This document shows positions 8,232 through 20,497 of a DNA stretch of 64,000 nt, one piece after another. The DNA comes from Phycisphaerales bacterium. GTDB lineage: Bacteria; Planctomycetota; Phycisphaerae; Phycisphaerales; UBA1924. The translations under genes were made by a program, and so were the position numbers. The stretch is taken from NCBI GenBank assembly GCA_020849615.1, contig JADLFW010000013.1:124001-188000 (forward strand), read 5' to 3'. The notes below the pieces were generated by a model that made no database searches, had not been told where the DNA came from, and saw only the letters and a program-made list of their open reading frames with translations. Numbering within the stretch: the stretch's first letter is position 1; each line of letters begins with the position of its first letter.

Positions 8232-8314
8232 GGCATTCGGGATTCGGCAACCGGCATCGGGGTGCCGGCGTGGTGGCATCCATTGCGAATGCCGAATGCC
8301 CAATGCCCAATGCC
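8232..8314. repeat. REP-like element: inverted repeat plus four heptamers
   Basis: GGCATTCGG at 8232-8240 pairs with CCGAATGCC at 8292-8300. The right side runs as four consecutive heptamers, GAATGCC, GAATGCC, CAATGCC, CAATGCC (8287-8314). It lies between the nuoB stop and the terminator of the PAP-tailed gene. Confidence 0.75.
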
Positions 8315-8322
8315 TCTGTTTT

Positions 8323-8360
8323 CAAAAAAACAACCCCGCGCCGGGGTAGCGGCGCGGGGT
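8323..8360 (-). terminator. Terminator of the PAP-tailed secreted protein gene
   Basis: A perfect 10-bp stem ACCCCGCGCC / GGCGCGGGGT (8333-8342 and 8351-8360) has an 8-nt loop. Read on the minus strand it is followed by TGTTTTTTT, a strong U-tract, directly after the gene ending at 8389. The plus side has only GTTTGT, so it may act weakly for nuoB as well. Confidence 0.85.
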
Positions 8361-8388
8361 GTTTGTCGGACGGATTGACCGCTAAGGC

Positions 8389-8991
8389 TTAGCGGCGGCG
8401 ACGGCCCGCGACCAGGGCGCCGAGCCCGAGGAGGGCGGCGGAGCCGGGGGCGGGGACCATGGCGATGTCGATGCCGCTCCAGTCAGCGTCGATGGCGTCG
8501 GGGACGTCATCGAAGGACTCGAAGAACTCGAGCGTCCAGGTGCCGGCGCCGTCGATGGCGAAGCCCAGGGCGGCGACGATGTCGGCCGAGCCGGTGTAGG
8601 TCGAAGTGCCGGAGCTGGCGTCGGCGATGCCCATGGTGAGGTAGAAGGACTGCGCGGGGTTTGGCGCCCCGAAGTAGATCACCGCCTCGGAGCGCCAAGA
8701 GGCGCCGCGGGTGGCGATGGTGCCGCGCCAGGTGATGTCGGTCAGCGGCGTCGTCTCGGTAACCATGAAGGTCCGGACGTCGTTGTCGGGGTCGAGTTCG
8801 ACGTCCCAGCTGGCCGCGCTGGCGATGTCGAAGTTGACCAGACCGCCCGAGCGGTAACCGCCCTGGCCGTCAGCGTGGATCACCGGAACGCCGGCGCGAG
8901 CAAACGGATTCGGGCTGGTGCCCGGCACACCGGCGAGAGCAGCGCCGGCCGACGACGCCAGGACCAGCGCCGCCACAATCGTCTTCGTCAT
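8389..8991 (-). CDS. Secreted protein with PAP-type PEP-CTERM-like sorting tail (third)
   Basis: The start at 8991 follows an AGGGAGA ribosome-binding site and opens a signal peptide (MTKTIVAALVLASSAGAALA). The 200-residue protein has an all-beta-looking body (FTVTET-type strands, TFYLTMGIADASSG, GTWTLEFFESFDD) and ends VPAPGSAALLGLGALVAG then RRRR. It shares the sorting tail but not the body with the tandem pair at 0.9-2.1 kb. Export and surface attachment are likely; the body's function is unknown. It is preceded by about 490 bp of gene-free DNA that may form a structured leader, and is followed by a strong terminator. Confidence 0.8.
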   Translation of the reverse strand: MTKTIVAALVLASSAGAALAGVPGTSPNPFARAGVPVIHADGQGGYRSGGLVNFDIASAASWDVELDPDNDVRTFMVTETTPLTDITWRGTIATRGASWRSEAVIYFGAPNPAQSFYLTMGIADASSGTSTYTGSADIVAALGFAIDGAGTWTLEFFESFDDVPDAIDADWSGIDIAMVPAPGSAALLGLGALVAGRRRR

Positions 8992-9477
8992 GATCAGTCT
9001 CCCTCGAACTAGTGCCGCGGGCGGTGAGTGCCAAGCACCCGGAAACCCCGCTTCGCGGCCGTGAACCAACTCTCTCCAAACCGCATCCCCCTATTTGGAT
9101 GCGGACGAGATCCCCTCCCCGGCCCGCCGGCTCGTTGCTGAACCCCCGGCGCGGTCGCCAATACAAGAGACGGGCCTTGAAAGCCCGCTTCCCAAACAGA
9201 TCGGGATCGAAGCTATAGCGCCCATTTTCCGCCGGAAAACCAGGCTGGGCATCGTCTCGATCTCTCACTTCGGTAGCGCGTGTAGAAGCATCCAACCTAC
9301 GGGGGGGCAGGACTTGTGTCAAGATCTGGTCAGAAACTGGCTGCAATTTACAGCGGTTTTGCGGTGCGACTCGAACTCAACCCGTGACCAAGGTCCGGTA
9401 TCTCATACCGGACCTGCGCATGCGTATTGGATGGGCCTTCGAGATCGGTCGATTTGCAATTCCATGGTCCGACAATA
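8992..9477. other. Gene-free region with several hairpins
   Basis: This lies upstream of the PAP-tailed gene and downstream of the fructosamine-kinase-like gene. Hairpins seen: CCGCATCC/GGATGCGG (9081-9088 with 9097-9104), CGGGC/GCCCG near 9172-9188, TTTTCC/GGAAAA near 9233, and an 11-bp perfect stem at 9391-9415. Read on the minus strand the first three would lie in the leader of the secreted-protein gene. I recognise no known riboswitch class and no protein gene. Confidence 0.5.
9391..9415 (-). terminator. Possible hairpin terminator after the kinase-like gene
   Basis: AGGTCCGGTAT / ATACCGGACCT is a perfect 11-bp stem with a 3-nt loop CTC, 62 bp past the stop of the gene at 9478-10353. There is no T-run after it on the minus strand, so it could instead be an operator or a pause hairpin. 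Confidence 0.4.
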
Positions 9478-10353
9478 TCAGCCGCCGGCGGCCCGCAGCG
9501 TGGTTTCCAGGTCCGGCAGGTAGCTCTCCCCGAAGATCCGCACATGCACCAGCAGGGGGTACAGGTTGTACACGGCCCGGCGCCGGGCCTCGAACTCACG
9601 GCGCTCGCCGCCGGAGGTGCCCCGAAGTTCGTGGTATCGGTCGAAGAAGCCGGGCCCGAAGGTCGAAAAGAGGCCGATAAACGCCAGTTCCACCTCGGCG
9701 TGAGCGTGGTAGGGGGCCGGATCGAGGAACGCCGTGACCCGGCCGTCCAAGGCCAGCACGTTGCCCGACCAGATATCGCCATGGATCAGCGAAGCGGGCG
9801 GGTGATCAGGGACCAGGTCAGAGAGCCGGGCCGCGATCCGTTCCAGCCGCTCCGCCAGCGCCAGCGGCAGCGAACCCTCGCCGGCCGCCGCCTCCGTCAT
9901 CGCGAGCAACCGCCGATCGCGGAAGAACTCGACCCAGGATGACGAGGTCGAGTTAAGCTGGGTAAGCGGGCCGATCAGGCCATCGTGATCCAGGCCGTAC
10001 CGGCCATCGGGTGAGGTGACGGTGTGCAGCCCGGCGATGGCGCGGGCCGCATCCTCCTCGGCGGTGTGCAGCAGGCCCGAGGACCCCGGCATGTCCTCGA
10101 GCAGAAGCAGGTCGGGCTCGGCGGCGATGACCGCCGGCACCGGAAGCCTCGAGCGCCGGGCCAGCAGTTCGAGCCCGCGGGCTTCGATCGTCAGGTCCAC
10201 CTCATCGTGCCGGGCGTGCTTGGCGATCAGTGTCGAGCCGTCGGCGAAGGTCACCCGGACCACCGAGCCGGAGGCCCCGGCGCCCGCCGTTCGCGAAGCG
10301 ACCGGGCGGCGGCCCGTAGCATGCTCGATGCGGCTGGCGAGGTCCGGCACCAT
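9478..10353 (-). CDS. Fructosamine kinase family protein
   Basis: The 291-residue protein belongs to the fructosamine-3-kinase / ketosamine kinase branch of the APH-like kinases. Seen: a glycine-rich GASGSVVRV loop, an ATP-binding lysine in LIAKHA (Lys45), the catalytic loop LIHGDIWSGN (Asp193, Asn198), the metal-binding Asp211 in FLDPAPYHAHAEVELA, and SYLPDLE near the C-terminus. Family members phosphorylate sugar-amine adducts on proteins or metabolites so that they break down (deglycation); the substrate here cannot be told from sequence. It is divergent from the sulfotransferase gene, 109 bp away. Confidence 0.88.
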   Translation of the reverse strand: MVPDLASRIEHATGRRPVASRTAGAGASGSVVRVTFADGSTLIAKHARHDEVDLTIEARGLELLARRSRLPVPAVIAAEPDLLLLEDMPGSSGLLHTAEEDAARAIAGLHTVTSPDGRYGLDHDGLIGPLTQLNSTSSSWVEFFRDRRLLAMTEAAAGEGSLPLALAERLERIAARLSDLVPDHPPASLIHGDIWSGNVLALDGRVTAFLDPAPYHAHAEVELAFIGLFSTFGPGFFDRYHELRGTSGGERREFEARRRAVYNLYPLLVHVRIFGESYLPDLETTLRAAGG

Positions 10354-10390
10354 GGAATGTACGCCGAGGGGACCGGGCGGGCGGCGCGGA

Positions 10391-10435
10391 AGTTGGGGGA
10401 GTTGGGGTCTTTGGGGCTATGGGGGGTCTGGGAGT
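10391..10435 (+). repeat. Degenerate G-rich 9-bp tandem array
   Basis: Five imperfect 9-mers (AGTTGGGGG, AGTTGGGGT, CTTTGGGGC, TATGGGGGG, TCTGGGAGT) keep GGGG in register between the divergent kinase-like and sulfotransferase genes. The array ends 27 bases before the sulfotransferase start and could form a G-quadruplex on the plus strand. Confidence 0.65.
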
Positions 10436-10462
10436 TCATGGGATTCGTACACTCGGTCCGCG

Positions 10463-12100
10463 ATGGCCCGCCCGCGTCTCGGGATCCCGCTGCCGTACCC
10501 GCACTTCATGGCGTTTGCGCCGCTGGATGTGTGGCTGCGACTGCTCGTGCGGGCCCGGATCGGGCCGCGGTACTGGCCGAGGCTGGCGTTCGCGCTCGTG
10601 TCATCATCGCTGGCGACGCTGCTGACGCTGCCGGAGCGGGTGGTGCTGGGCGTGTGGCGGCCGTGGCGGCGGGCCCGGCCCGGCAATGTGGTGGTGGTGC
10701 TGGGGTACTACCGCACGGGGACGACGCACCTGCACTACCTGCTCAGCTGCGATCCGCGGCTGCGGACACCGGCGTGGTGCGAGACGCTGGCGCCGCAGGG
10801 GTATGTGCTGTCGTGGTCGTTCCTGCGGGTGTTCATGATCCCGTTCGTGTCGGCCCGGCGGCCGCAGGATGATGTGGCGATAGGGCCGGACTGGCCCGCC
10901 GAGGATGATTTCGCGCTGAACAACTGGGCGCTGGCGTCGAGCCTGCCGGGCCGTTTCGTTGTGCCTTCGCGGCACGTGTGGTTTGCGCGATTCCACGACC
11001 TGAAGGGGTTGAGCGAGTCGGAACGGGCGCGCTGGGGGGAAGCGCAGCGGGCGTTCATCTGGAAGATCTCGAGCCTGGCCCGGGGGCGGGGAGTGCTGCT
11101 CAAGACGCCGAGCCATACAGCGCGGGTGGGGGCGCTGCGCGAGCTGCTGGGCCCGGGTGTGAAGTTCGTTCATATCAGCCGCGAGCCGGCGGCGGTGATC
11201 CGCTCGAACGTGAGCATGGCGGCCCGGCTGGGTGTGTACAACCTCGAAGATCCACCCGAGGGGGAGGAGGTCCGGCGGCGGATCGTGGGTGAGTACCTGG
11301 CGACCGAGCGTGCGTACGAGCGTGATGTCGCGGCGCTGCCGGCGGGATCGTGCGTCGAGGTGCGGTACGAGGACCTGATCGCCGACCCGATGGGCCAGCT
11401 GCGCCGGATCTACGACGGGCTGGGGCTGGAGTGGAGCGGGGAGTTCGAGACTCGGGCGCGGGCCTACCTGGCGGGTGTGCGCGGCTACCGGGCCGCGAAC
11501 CAGCGCGATGCCGAGGCGGCCCGGGCGACGGGCACGGGCGCTGCCGAAGGCGAGGAGGCCCGGCAGATCCGCGAACTGGCGGCGCGGTTTGGGCACGACC
11601 GCCCGGTGGAGCCGAGCGCGCCGGAGTTGGGGGCGCCTTCCGCGGGCCGGGCTGGCGCGGCCCGTCCGATTGCCGGCGTGGTCCTCTCTGCGGTGATGCT
11701 GCTGATGGTGGGGGTGCTGTGGCTGGGGCAGGCGTGGGTGATGCGGGACCGCCACGACTGGCTGGTCTGGCCCGCGGGGGTGCTGATCGGGTGGTCGGCG
11801 ATCCGGGCTGCCCGGGTTGGATCGGTGGGGCTGGGGGTGTGGGCGGCGATGCTGACGCTTGCCCTGTACGGCGCGGTCGCGATACCAGGGACCTTTCTGT
11901 CGGACTACGGGCACCGGCCCGAGTACGCCGGGTGGTGGCGCGGCGATCGCGCGTGGGCGACGTGGGAGTGGTACCACATCAAGAAGGCGGCGAAGGTGGG
12001 GGCGCTCTCGGTGGCCAACGTGTTCTGGCTGTTCATGGGTGTGGTGACGGCGTACCGGTTCGCCTCGCGGCGGCACCTGAATCCGCCGGGGCGGGGGTAG
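10463..12100 (+). CDS. Sulfotransferase fused to a C-terminal membrane domain
   Basis: The first ~370 of 545 residues form a PAPS-dependent sulfotransferase: the 5'-phosphosulfate loop is YYRTGTTHLHYLL (about residues 82-94) and the 3'-phosphate motif is KFVHISREPAAVIRSN (about 233-248), followed by CVEVRYEDLIADP. Such enzymes move sulfate from PAPS to hydroxyl or amino groups of sugars, lipids or small molecules. From about residue 402 come four hydrophobic segments, including PIAGVVLSAVMLLMVGVLWL and VGALSVANVFWLFMGVVTA, so the enzyme is membrane-anchored and may act on a lipid. ATG 10463 starts the recognisable N-terminal domain. Acceptor unknown. Confidence 0.83.
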   Translation: MARPRLGIPLPYPHFMAFAPLDVWLRLLVRARIGPRYWPRLAFALVSSSLATLLTLPERVVLGVWRPWRRARPGNVVVVLGYYRTGTTHLHYLLSCDPRLRTPAWCETLAPQGYVLSWSFLRVFMIPFVSARRPQDDVAIGPDWPAEDDFALNNWALASSLPGRFVVPSRHVWFARFHDLKGLSESERARWGEAQRAFIWKISSLARGRGVLLKTPSHTARVGALRELLGPGVKFVHISREPAAVIRSNVSMAARLGVYNLEDPPEGEEVRRRIVGEYLATERAYERDVAALPAGSCVEVRYEDLIADPMGQLRRIYDGLGLEWSGEFETRARAYLAGVRGYRAANQRDAEAARATGTGAAEGEEARQIRELAARFGHDRPVEPSAPELGAPSAGRAGAARPIAGVVLSAVMLLMVGVLWLGQAWVMRDRHDWLVWPAGVLIGWSAIRAARVGSVGLGVWAAMLTLALYGAVAIPGTFLSDYGHRPEYAGWWRGDRAWATWEWYHIKKAAKVGALSVANVFWLFMGVVTAYRFASRRHLNPPGRG

Positions 12101-12106
12101 CTGCGA

Positions 12107-14833
12107 TTACTTCGGGGTGGCGGACGTCTCGCCCGCGCGGGCGGACCATTCGGCGGCTTTTTCGGGTTTGGCCCACGCGGTGTAGAGCCTGGCGAGGGCT
12201 TTGGCGATGGTCTTGGAGCGGGGATGGTCGGGCCCGAGCGTCTTCTCGAGCTGGGCCCGGCCCGCGAGCAGGTGCTTTTCCGCCTCGTCGTAGCGCTGCA
12301 GGTCGGTGAGGCAGTCGCCGACGAAGCCGCTGGAGGCGCCCAGCATCCAGTGGTCGGGGGGCAGTGCGGCCTCGAGCCCGGCCCGGACTTCTTCGAGCAT
12401 CGGCAGGGCCTCGGCGTACTGCTTCCTGTCGCAGAGCAGCAGGCCGAGGTTGTTGAGGGCGGTGAGGGTGGCGATGTTGCCGGGCCCGGACACCCGGCGG
12501 CGGGTTTCGAGCAGTTGGCGGAACATCGTCTCGGCGGCGTCGAGGCGGCCGCCGGTCTGCATGGCCTGCGCGAGGTTGTTCATGTAGCTGAGGGTGGCGG
12601 GGTGCTCCGGGCCCAGCGTGCGCACGGCGATGTCGTAGACGCGCTGCGCGGTGGCCTCGGCCTCGGCGCCCTTGTTGTTGCGCCGCTGCGCCATGCCGAG
12701 GATGTTGAGCGTGGTGAGGGTTTCGGAGTGGTCCTCGCCGAGGATGCGGAGCTTGGTCTCGGCGCAGGCGCGGAGGACTTCCTCGGCCTCGGCGTACTTG
12801 CCCAGGTCGTAGAGGCAGGAGCCGCGGATGCTGATGGCCTGGAGGGTCATGGGGTCATCCGGGCCCAGCGAGGAGGCGGCGACCGCGGCGGTGTCGGCGG
12901 CTTCGCGCTCGGCATCGATGTTGCGGCCCGCCGTGTGCAGGATGTCGGCGAGTGAGCAGCGGGTCTCGAGGGTGGCCCGGTCGCCGGGCCCGAGGAGCTT
13001 GGTCTGGCCGGTGATGATCTGGCGGACCATGGCCTCAGCGCCGGCGTAATCGCCGCGGTCCTGCTGGATCATGGCGAGCAGGCTGAGCGAGCCCAGTGTT
13101 TCCTGGCTCTCGAGGCCGTGGGCCTTCAGGCGGCCCTCGTAGGCCCTGCGGATGATGGGCTCGGCCTCTTCGGGCTTGCCCTGCGAGATGAGCGAAGCGC
13201 CGATCTTCGAATAGAGGCGGAGAACGGTGGGGTCATCTTCCGGCAGGACCCGCAGCCGGGCCCGGAGGGCTTCGCGGAGCTGGACCTCAGAATCGGCGAA
13301 GCGGCTGAGGTTGTGGTAGGTCTCGCCGAGGATCTCGCGGACGTTGGCCTCGACCTCCGGCTCGGATGAGAGTCGGGAGGAGACGTTGGTCAGGGCCTTG
13401 TCGAGCACTTCGCGGACGGTGACCTCGCGGCCCTTGGCCTGGGCCGGGCTGATGGCGAGGAACATGTCGTTGAGGAACTCGACGGTGGTGCTGAGCTTGC
13501 GGGATTCCTGTTCGGCGCGGAGCCGCTGGGCGGCCTCGGCGGCGAGGGCGGTCTCGGCCCGCTGGCGCTGCGCATCGGCGGTGGCGCGGGCGGCCTGGGC
13601 TTCCCTGCGCTGGTGCTCGGACTGCCGGTAGAGGATCGAGACTGCGGTGAAGCCCGAGATGAGCAGGAGGAGCACGGCGGCGGCGGCCGAGACGGCGAGG
13701 CGGTTGCGGCGGAGGAACTTGCCGACGCGGTAGGTGGTGGTGGGCGGCCCGGCGATGACGGGCTCGCTGGCGAGGTGGCGCTGGATGTCGGCGGCGAAGG
13801 CGCCGGCGGATTCGTAGCGCCGCGTACGGTCCTTCTCCATCGCCTTCATGGTGATCCAGTCGAGGTCGCCCTTGAGCTGGCGGGAGAGGGAGCGGAGGTC
13901 GGTGCGGCGGAGCCGGGCGATGTCCTCGGGCGTGGCGGTCGGACGCGGGCCCGTGCCAGGCGGCGTGTCGGGCCTGCGGTCGGTGGTGCCGGGCAGGCCG
14001 GCGAGGCGGGTGCTGGGCTTGGGCGGATCGGCTTCGCGGAGGACCTTGGACATGGAGGCCAGGCCGCTGCCGCGGATGGCGGAGGAGTCGATGGGCAGGA
14101 CGCCGGCGAGGAGTTCGTAGAGCACCACGCCGAGGGAGTAGATGTCGGAGCGGGTGTCGACATCGAGACCCTGGGAGTCGGCCTGCTCGGGGCTGGTGTA
14201 CTCGGGCGTGCCGATGAACTGCCCTTGGAGCGTGTGGTAGGAGCTGTCGGTCAGCCGGGCGTGCATCGCCTTGGCGATGCCGAAGTCGATGATCTTGGGG
14301 ACGGGCCCGCCATCCTGCGCCGAGACCAGGATGTTGGAGGGCTTGAGGTCGCGGTGGATGATGCCCTTCTGGTGGGCGTGCTGCACGGCCTGGCAGACGG
14401 CGATGAAGAGATCGAGGCGTTCGCGGGTGCTGAGGCGGTTGCGGTCGCAGTAATCGGTGAGGGGCAGGCCGCGGACCAGCTCCATCGCGAAGTACGGGCG
14501 CCCGCCCGGCGTCATGCCGGCGTCGAGCACCTTGGCGATGCCGGGGTGCTCCATGAGCGCGAGAGCCTGTCGCTCGGCTTCGAAGCGAGACAGGACCGCG
14601 CGGGTGTCCATTCCGGGCTTGATGACCTTCACCGCGACTTGGCGGCGGACGGGCTCGGTCTGCTCGGCGAGGTAGACCATGCCGAAGCCGCCCTCGCCCA
14701 GCACCTCCAGGATCCGGTACGGGCCGAAGTCCTCGTGGCGAGGCGCGGGCGCGATGGGGTGGATGGAGGACCGGTCGGGGTCGGGCCCGAGCGTCGTGGC
14801 GGCTTGAAGATCGTGCGGGTGATCAGGGCTCAT
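12107..14833 (-). CDS. Receptor-like Ser/Thr protein kinase with TPR tail (first of two)
   Basis: This 908-residue protein has a complete Hanks-type kinase domain: GEGGFG (46-51), catalytic Lys69 (VAVKV), HRDLKPSN (160-167) and DFG (183-185). A single membrane segment (LAVSAAAAVLLLLISGFTAV, about 375-400) follows, then a coiled-coil-like Ala/Arg/Gln stretch and about ten tetratricopeptide repeats of the kind in which LGPxHPxTL recurs every ~42 residues. The kinase faces the cytoplasm and the TPR part lies outside the membrane. ATG 14833 gives a plausible short leader before the kinase. A paralogue lies directly upstream, so the pair may be co-transcribed. Confidence 0.9.
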   Translation of the reverse strand: MSPDHPHDLQAATTLGPDPDRSSIHPIAPAPRHEDFGPYRILEVLGEGGFGMVYLAEQTEPVRRQVAVKVIKPGMDTRAVLSRFEAERQALALMEHPGIAKVLDAGMTPGGRPYFAMELVRGLPLTDYCDRNRLSTRERLDLFIAVCQAVQHAHQKGIIHRDLKPSNILVSAQDGGPVPKIIDFGIAKAMHARLTDSSYHTLQGQFIGTPEYTSPEQADSQGLDVDTRSDIYSLGVVLYELLAGVLPIDSSAIRGSGLASMSKVLREADPPKPSTRLAGLPGTTDRRPDTPPGTGPRPTATPEDIARLRRTDLRSLSRQLKGDLDWITMKAMEKDRTRRYESAGAFAADIQRHLASEPVIAGPPTTTYRVGKFLRRNRLAVSAAAAVLLLLISGFTAVSILYRQSEHQRREAQAARATADAQRQRAETALAAEAAQRLRAEQESRKLSTTVEFLNDMFLAISPAQAKGREVTVREVLDKALTNVSSRLSSEPEVEANVREILGETYHNLSRFADSEVQLREALRARLRVLPEDDPTVLRLYSKIGASLISQGKPEEAEPIIRRAYEGRLKAHGLESQETLGSLSLLAMIQQDRGDYAGAEAMVRQIITGQTKLLGPGDRATLETRCSLADILHTAGRNIDAEREAADTAAVAASSLGPDDPMTLQAISIRGSCLYDLGKYAEAEEVLRACAETKLRILGEDHSETLTTLNILGMAQRRNNKGAEAEATAQRVYDIAVRTLGPEHPATLSYMNNLAQAMQTGGRLDAAETMFRQLLETRRRVSGPGNIATLTALNNLGLLLCDRKQYAEALPMLEEVRAGLEAALPPDHWMLGASSGFVGDCLTDLQRYDEAEKHLLAGRAQLEKTLGPDHPRSKTIAKALARLYTAWAKPEKAAEWSARAGETSATPK

Positions 14834-14958
14834 CGTGGAGCGGAGGCAACTGTAGGGCGCGGGCCGGGGCGGGCGGCGCGGAGTTCGCAGCGCCGGGCCG
14901 GTTCGCGGCGCCCGCCCGGAGGTCCTGGGAATCTGGTGAACCGGGTTTCGCGCGGGGG

Positions 14959-17733
<2,775 letters not shown>

Positions 17734-17876
17734 GGGTGTCGGGCGGGTCTGCCATATCGGCAGAGCCGGGCCCGCGCTTGCCGGGGGCGGCACGAACGGT
17801 GACAGAGGGGTGCATGGAAGGCGGCCCGATGGGCGGGGTTCGGGGGTTGGTCGGTTGGCATCGGAGTTGCATTTGA

Positions 17877-19820
<1,944 letters not shown>

Positions 19821-19850
19821 CCCCGGCCCGTCCTGTGCTCAAACCATCAG

Positions 19851-19877
19851 ACCCCCGGCGATGAGCCGGGGGTTTTT
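19851..19877 (+). terminator. Terminator after dnaK
   Basis: A 9-bp perfect stem ACCCCCGGC / GCCGGGGGT with loop GATGA runs into TTTTTC, 30 bases past the dnaK stop. Confidence 0.85.
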
Positions 19878-19948
19878 CATTAGGCGGTCGCCGGTGCCGG
19901 CTGGTAACATGGGGCGGTCTGGGGGCTCGGCGTCGGGCTCGGCGGAGA

Positions 19949-20467
19949 TTGGGGCCGTCGGGGGTACAACTCGTGGGTGGCTCGACAACGCAGTCGTTCG
20001 ACTTCCCGCGCGAGGGCGGGACGGTTGTGGTCTTGGAACGCTCGACCGGCTTTCGCCCGGCTCACCTGCTCGATCCCGAGCTGCCGTGGGTGGTGGCGTG
20101 GCGCTGGGTGCGCGGGCCGCGGGCCCTCGCCGCCGCCGAGCCGGTGGTGCCGGTCCTCACGGGCGCGCCGGGGCTGGCCCGGCTCCGGGCCGTGTGCGCG
20201 GTCATGGTCATGGAAACGCGCCGGGCTATCGAGCTCGCCGATGAGCTGACCGGCGGCGTGCTCGCGCAGCTCGACGGCCCGCCCGGCGAAGCGATGCCCG
20301 ATGACTTCCCCACCCTGCCGGCGTATCAGATGGCGATGAAGGCCCGGACCTGCGGAGTCCGGTTGACCATCTCCGATGAAGGGGCCCTGGTGGCAACGGC
20401 GTTTGATGATGCAGCGCTGGCCCGCCTGCGCGAGCGGTACCTGGCCGTCACGGGTGAACGCATCTGA
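19949..20467 (+). CDS. Hypothetical protein
   Basis: The 172-codon frame has the codon character of the neighbouring genes but no family I recognise. It starts with TTG 19949, or with GTG 19973 as an alternative, has no signal peptide or membrane helix, and contains a mixed alpha/beta pattern: VVVLERSTGFRPAHLLD, a helical middle (LARLRAVCAVMVMETRRAIE), a Pro-rich turn PDDFPTLPAYQ and a C-terminal strand-helix VRLTISDEGALVATAFDD. It lies between the dnaK terminator and the DUF429-ComB gene, 30 bp from the latter, so the two may be co-transcribed. Confidence 0.55.
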   Translation: MGPSGVQLVGGSTTQSFDFPREGGTVVVLERSTGFRPAHLLDPELPWVVAWRWVRGPRALAAAEPVVPVLTGAPGLARLRAVCAVMVMETRRAIELADELTGGVLAQLDGPPGEAMPDDFPTLPAYQMAMKARTCGVRLTISDEGALVATAFDDAALARLRERYLAVTGERI

Positions 20468-20497
20468 CCCCGCGGCGCGGGGGTACGCTGACGGGGC

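Noticed and set aside
8287..8314. Short repeats considered as a CRISPR array
   Set aside because: Units are 7 bp with no spacers and no cas genes nearby.
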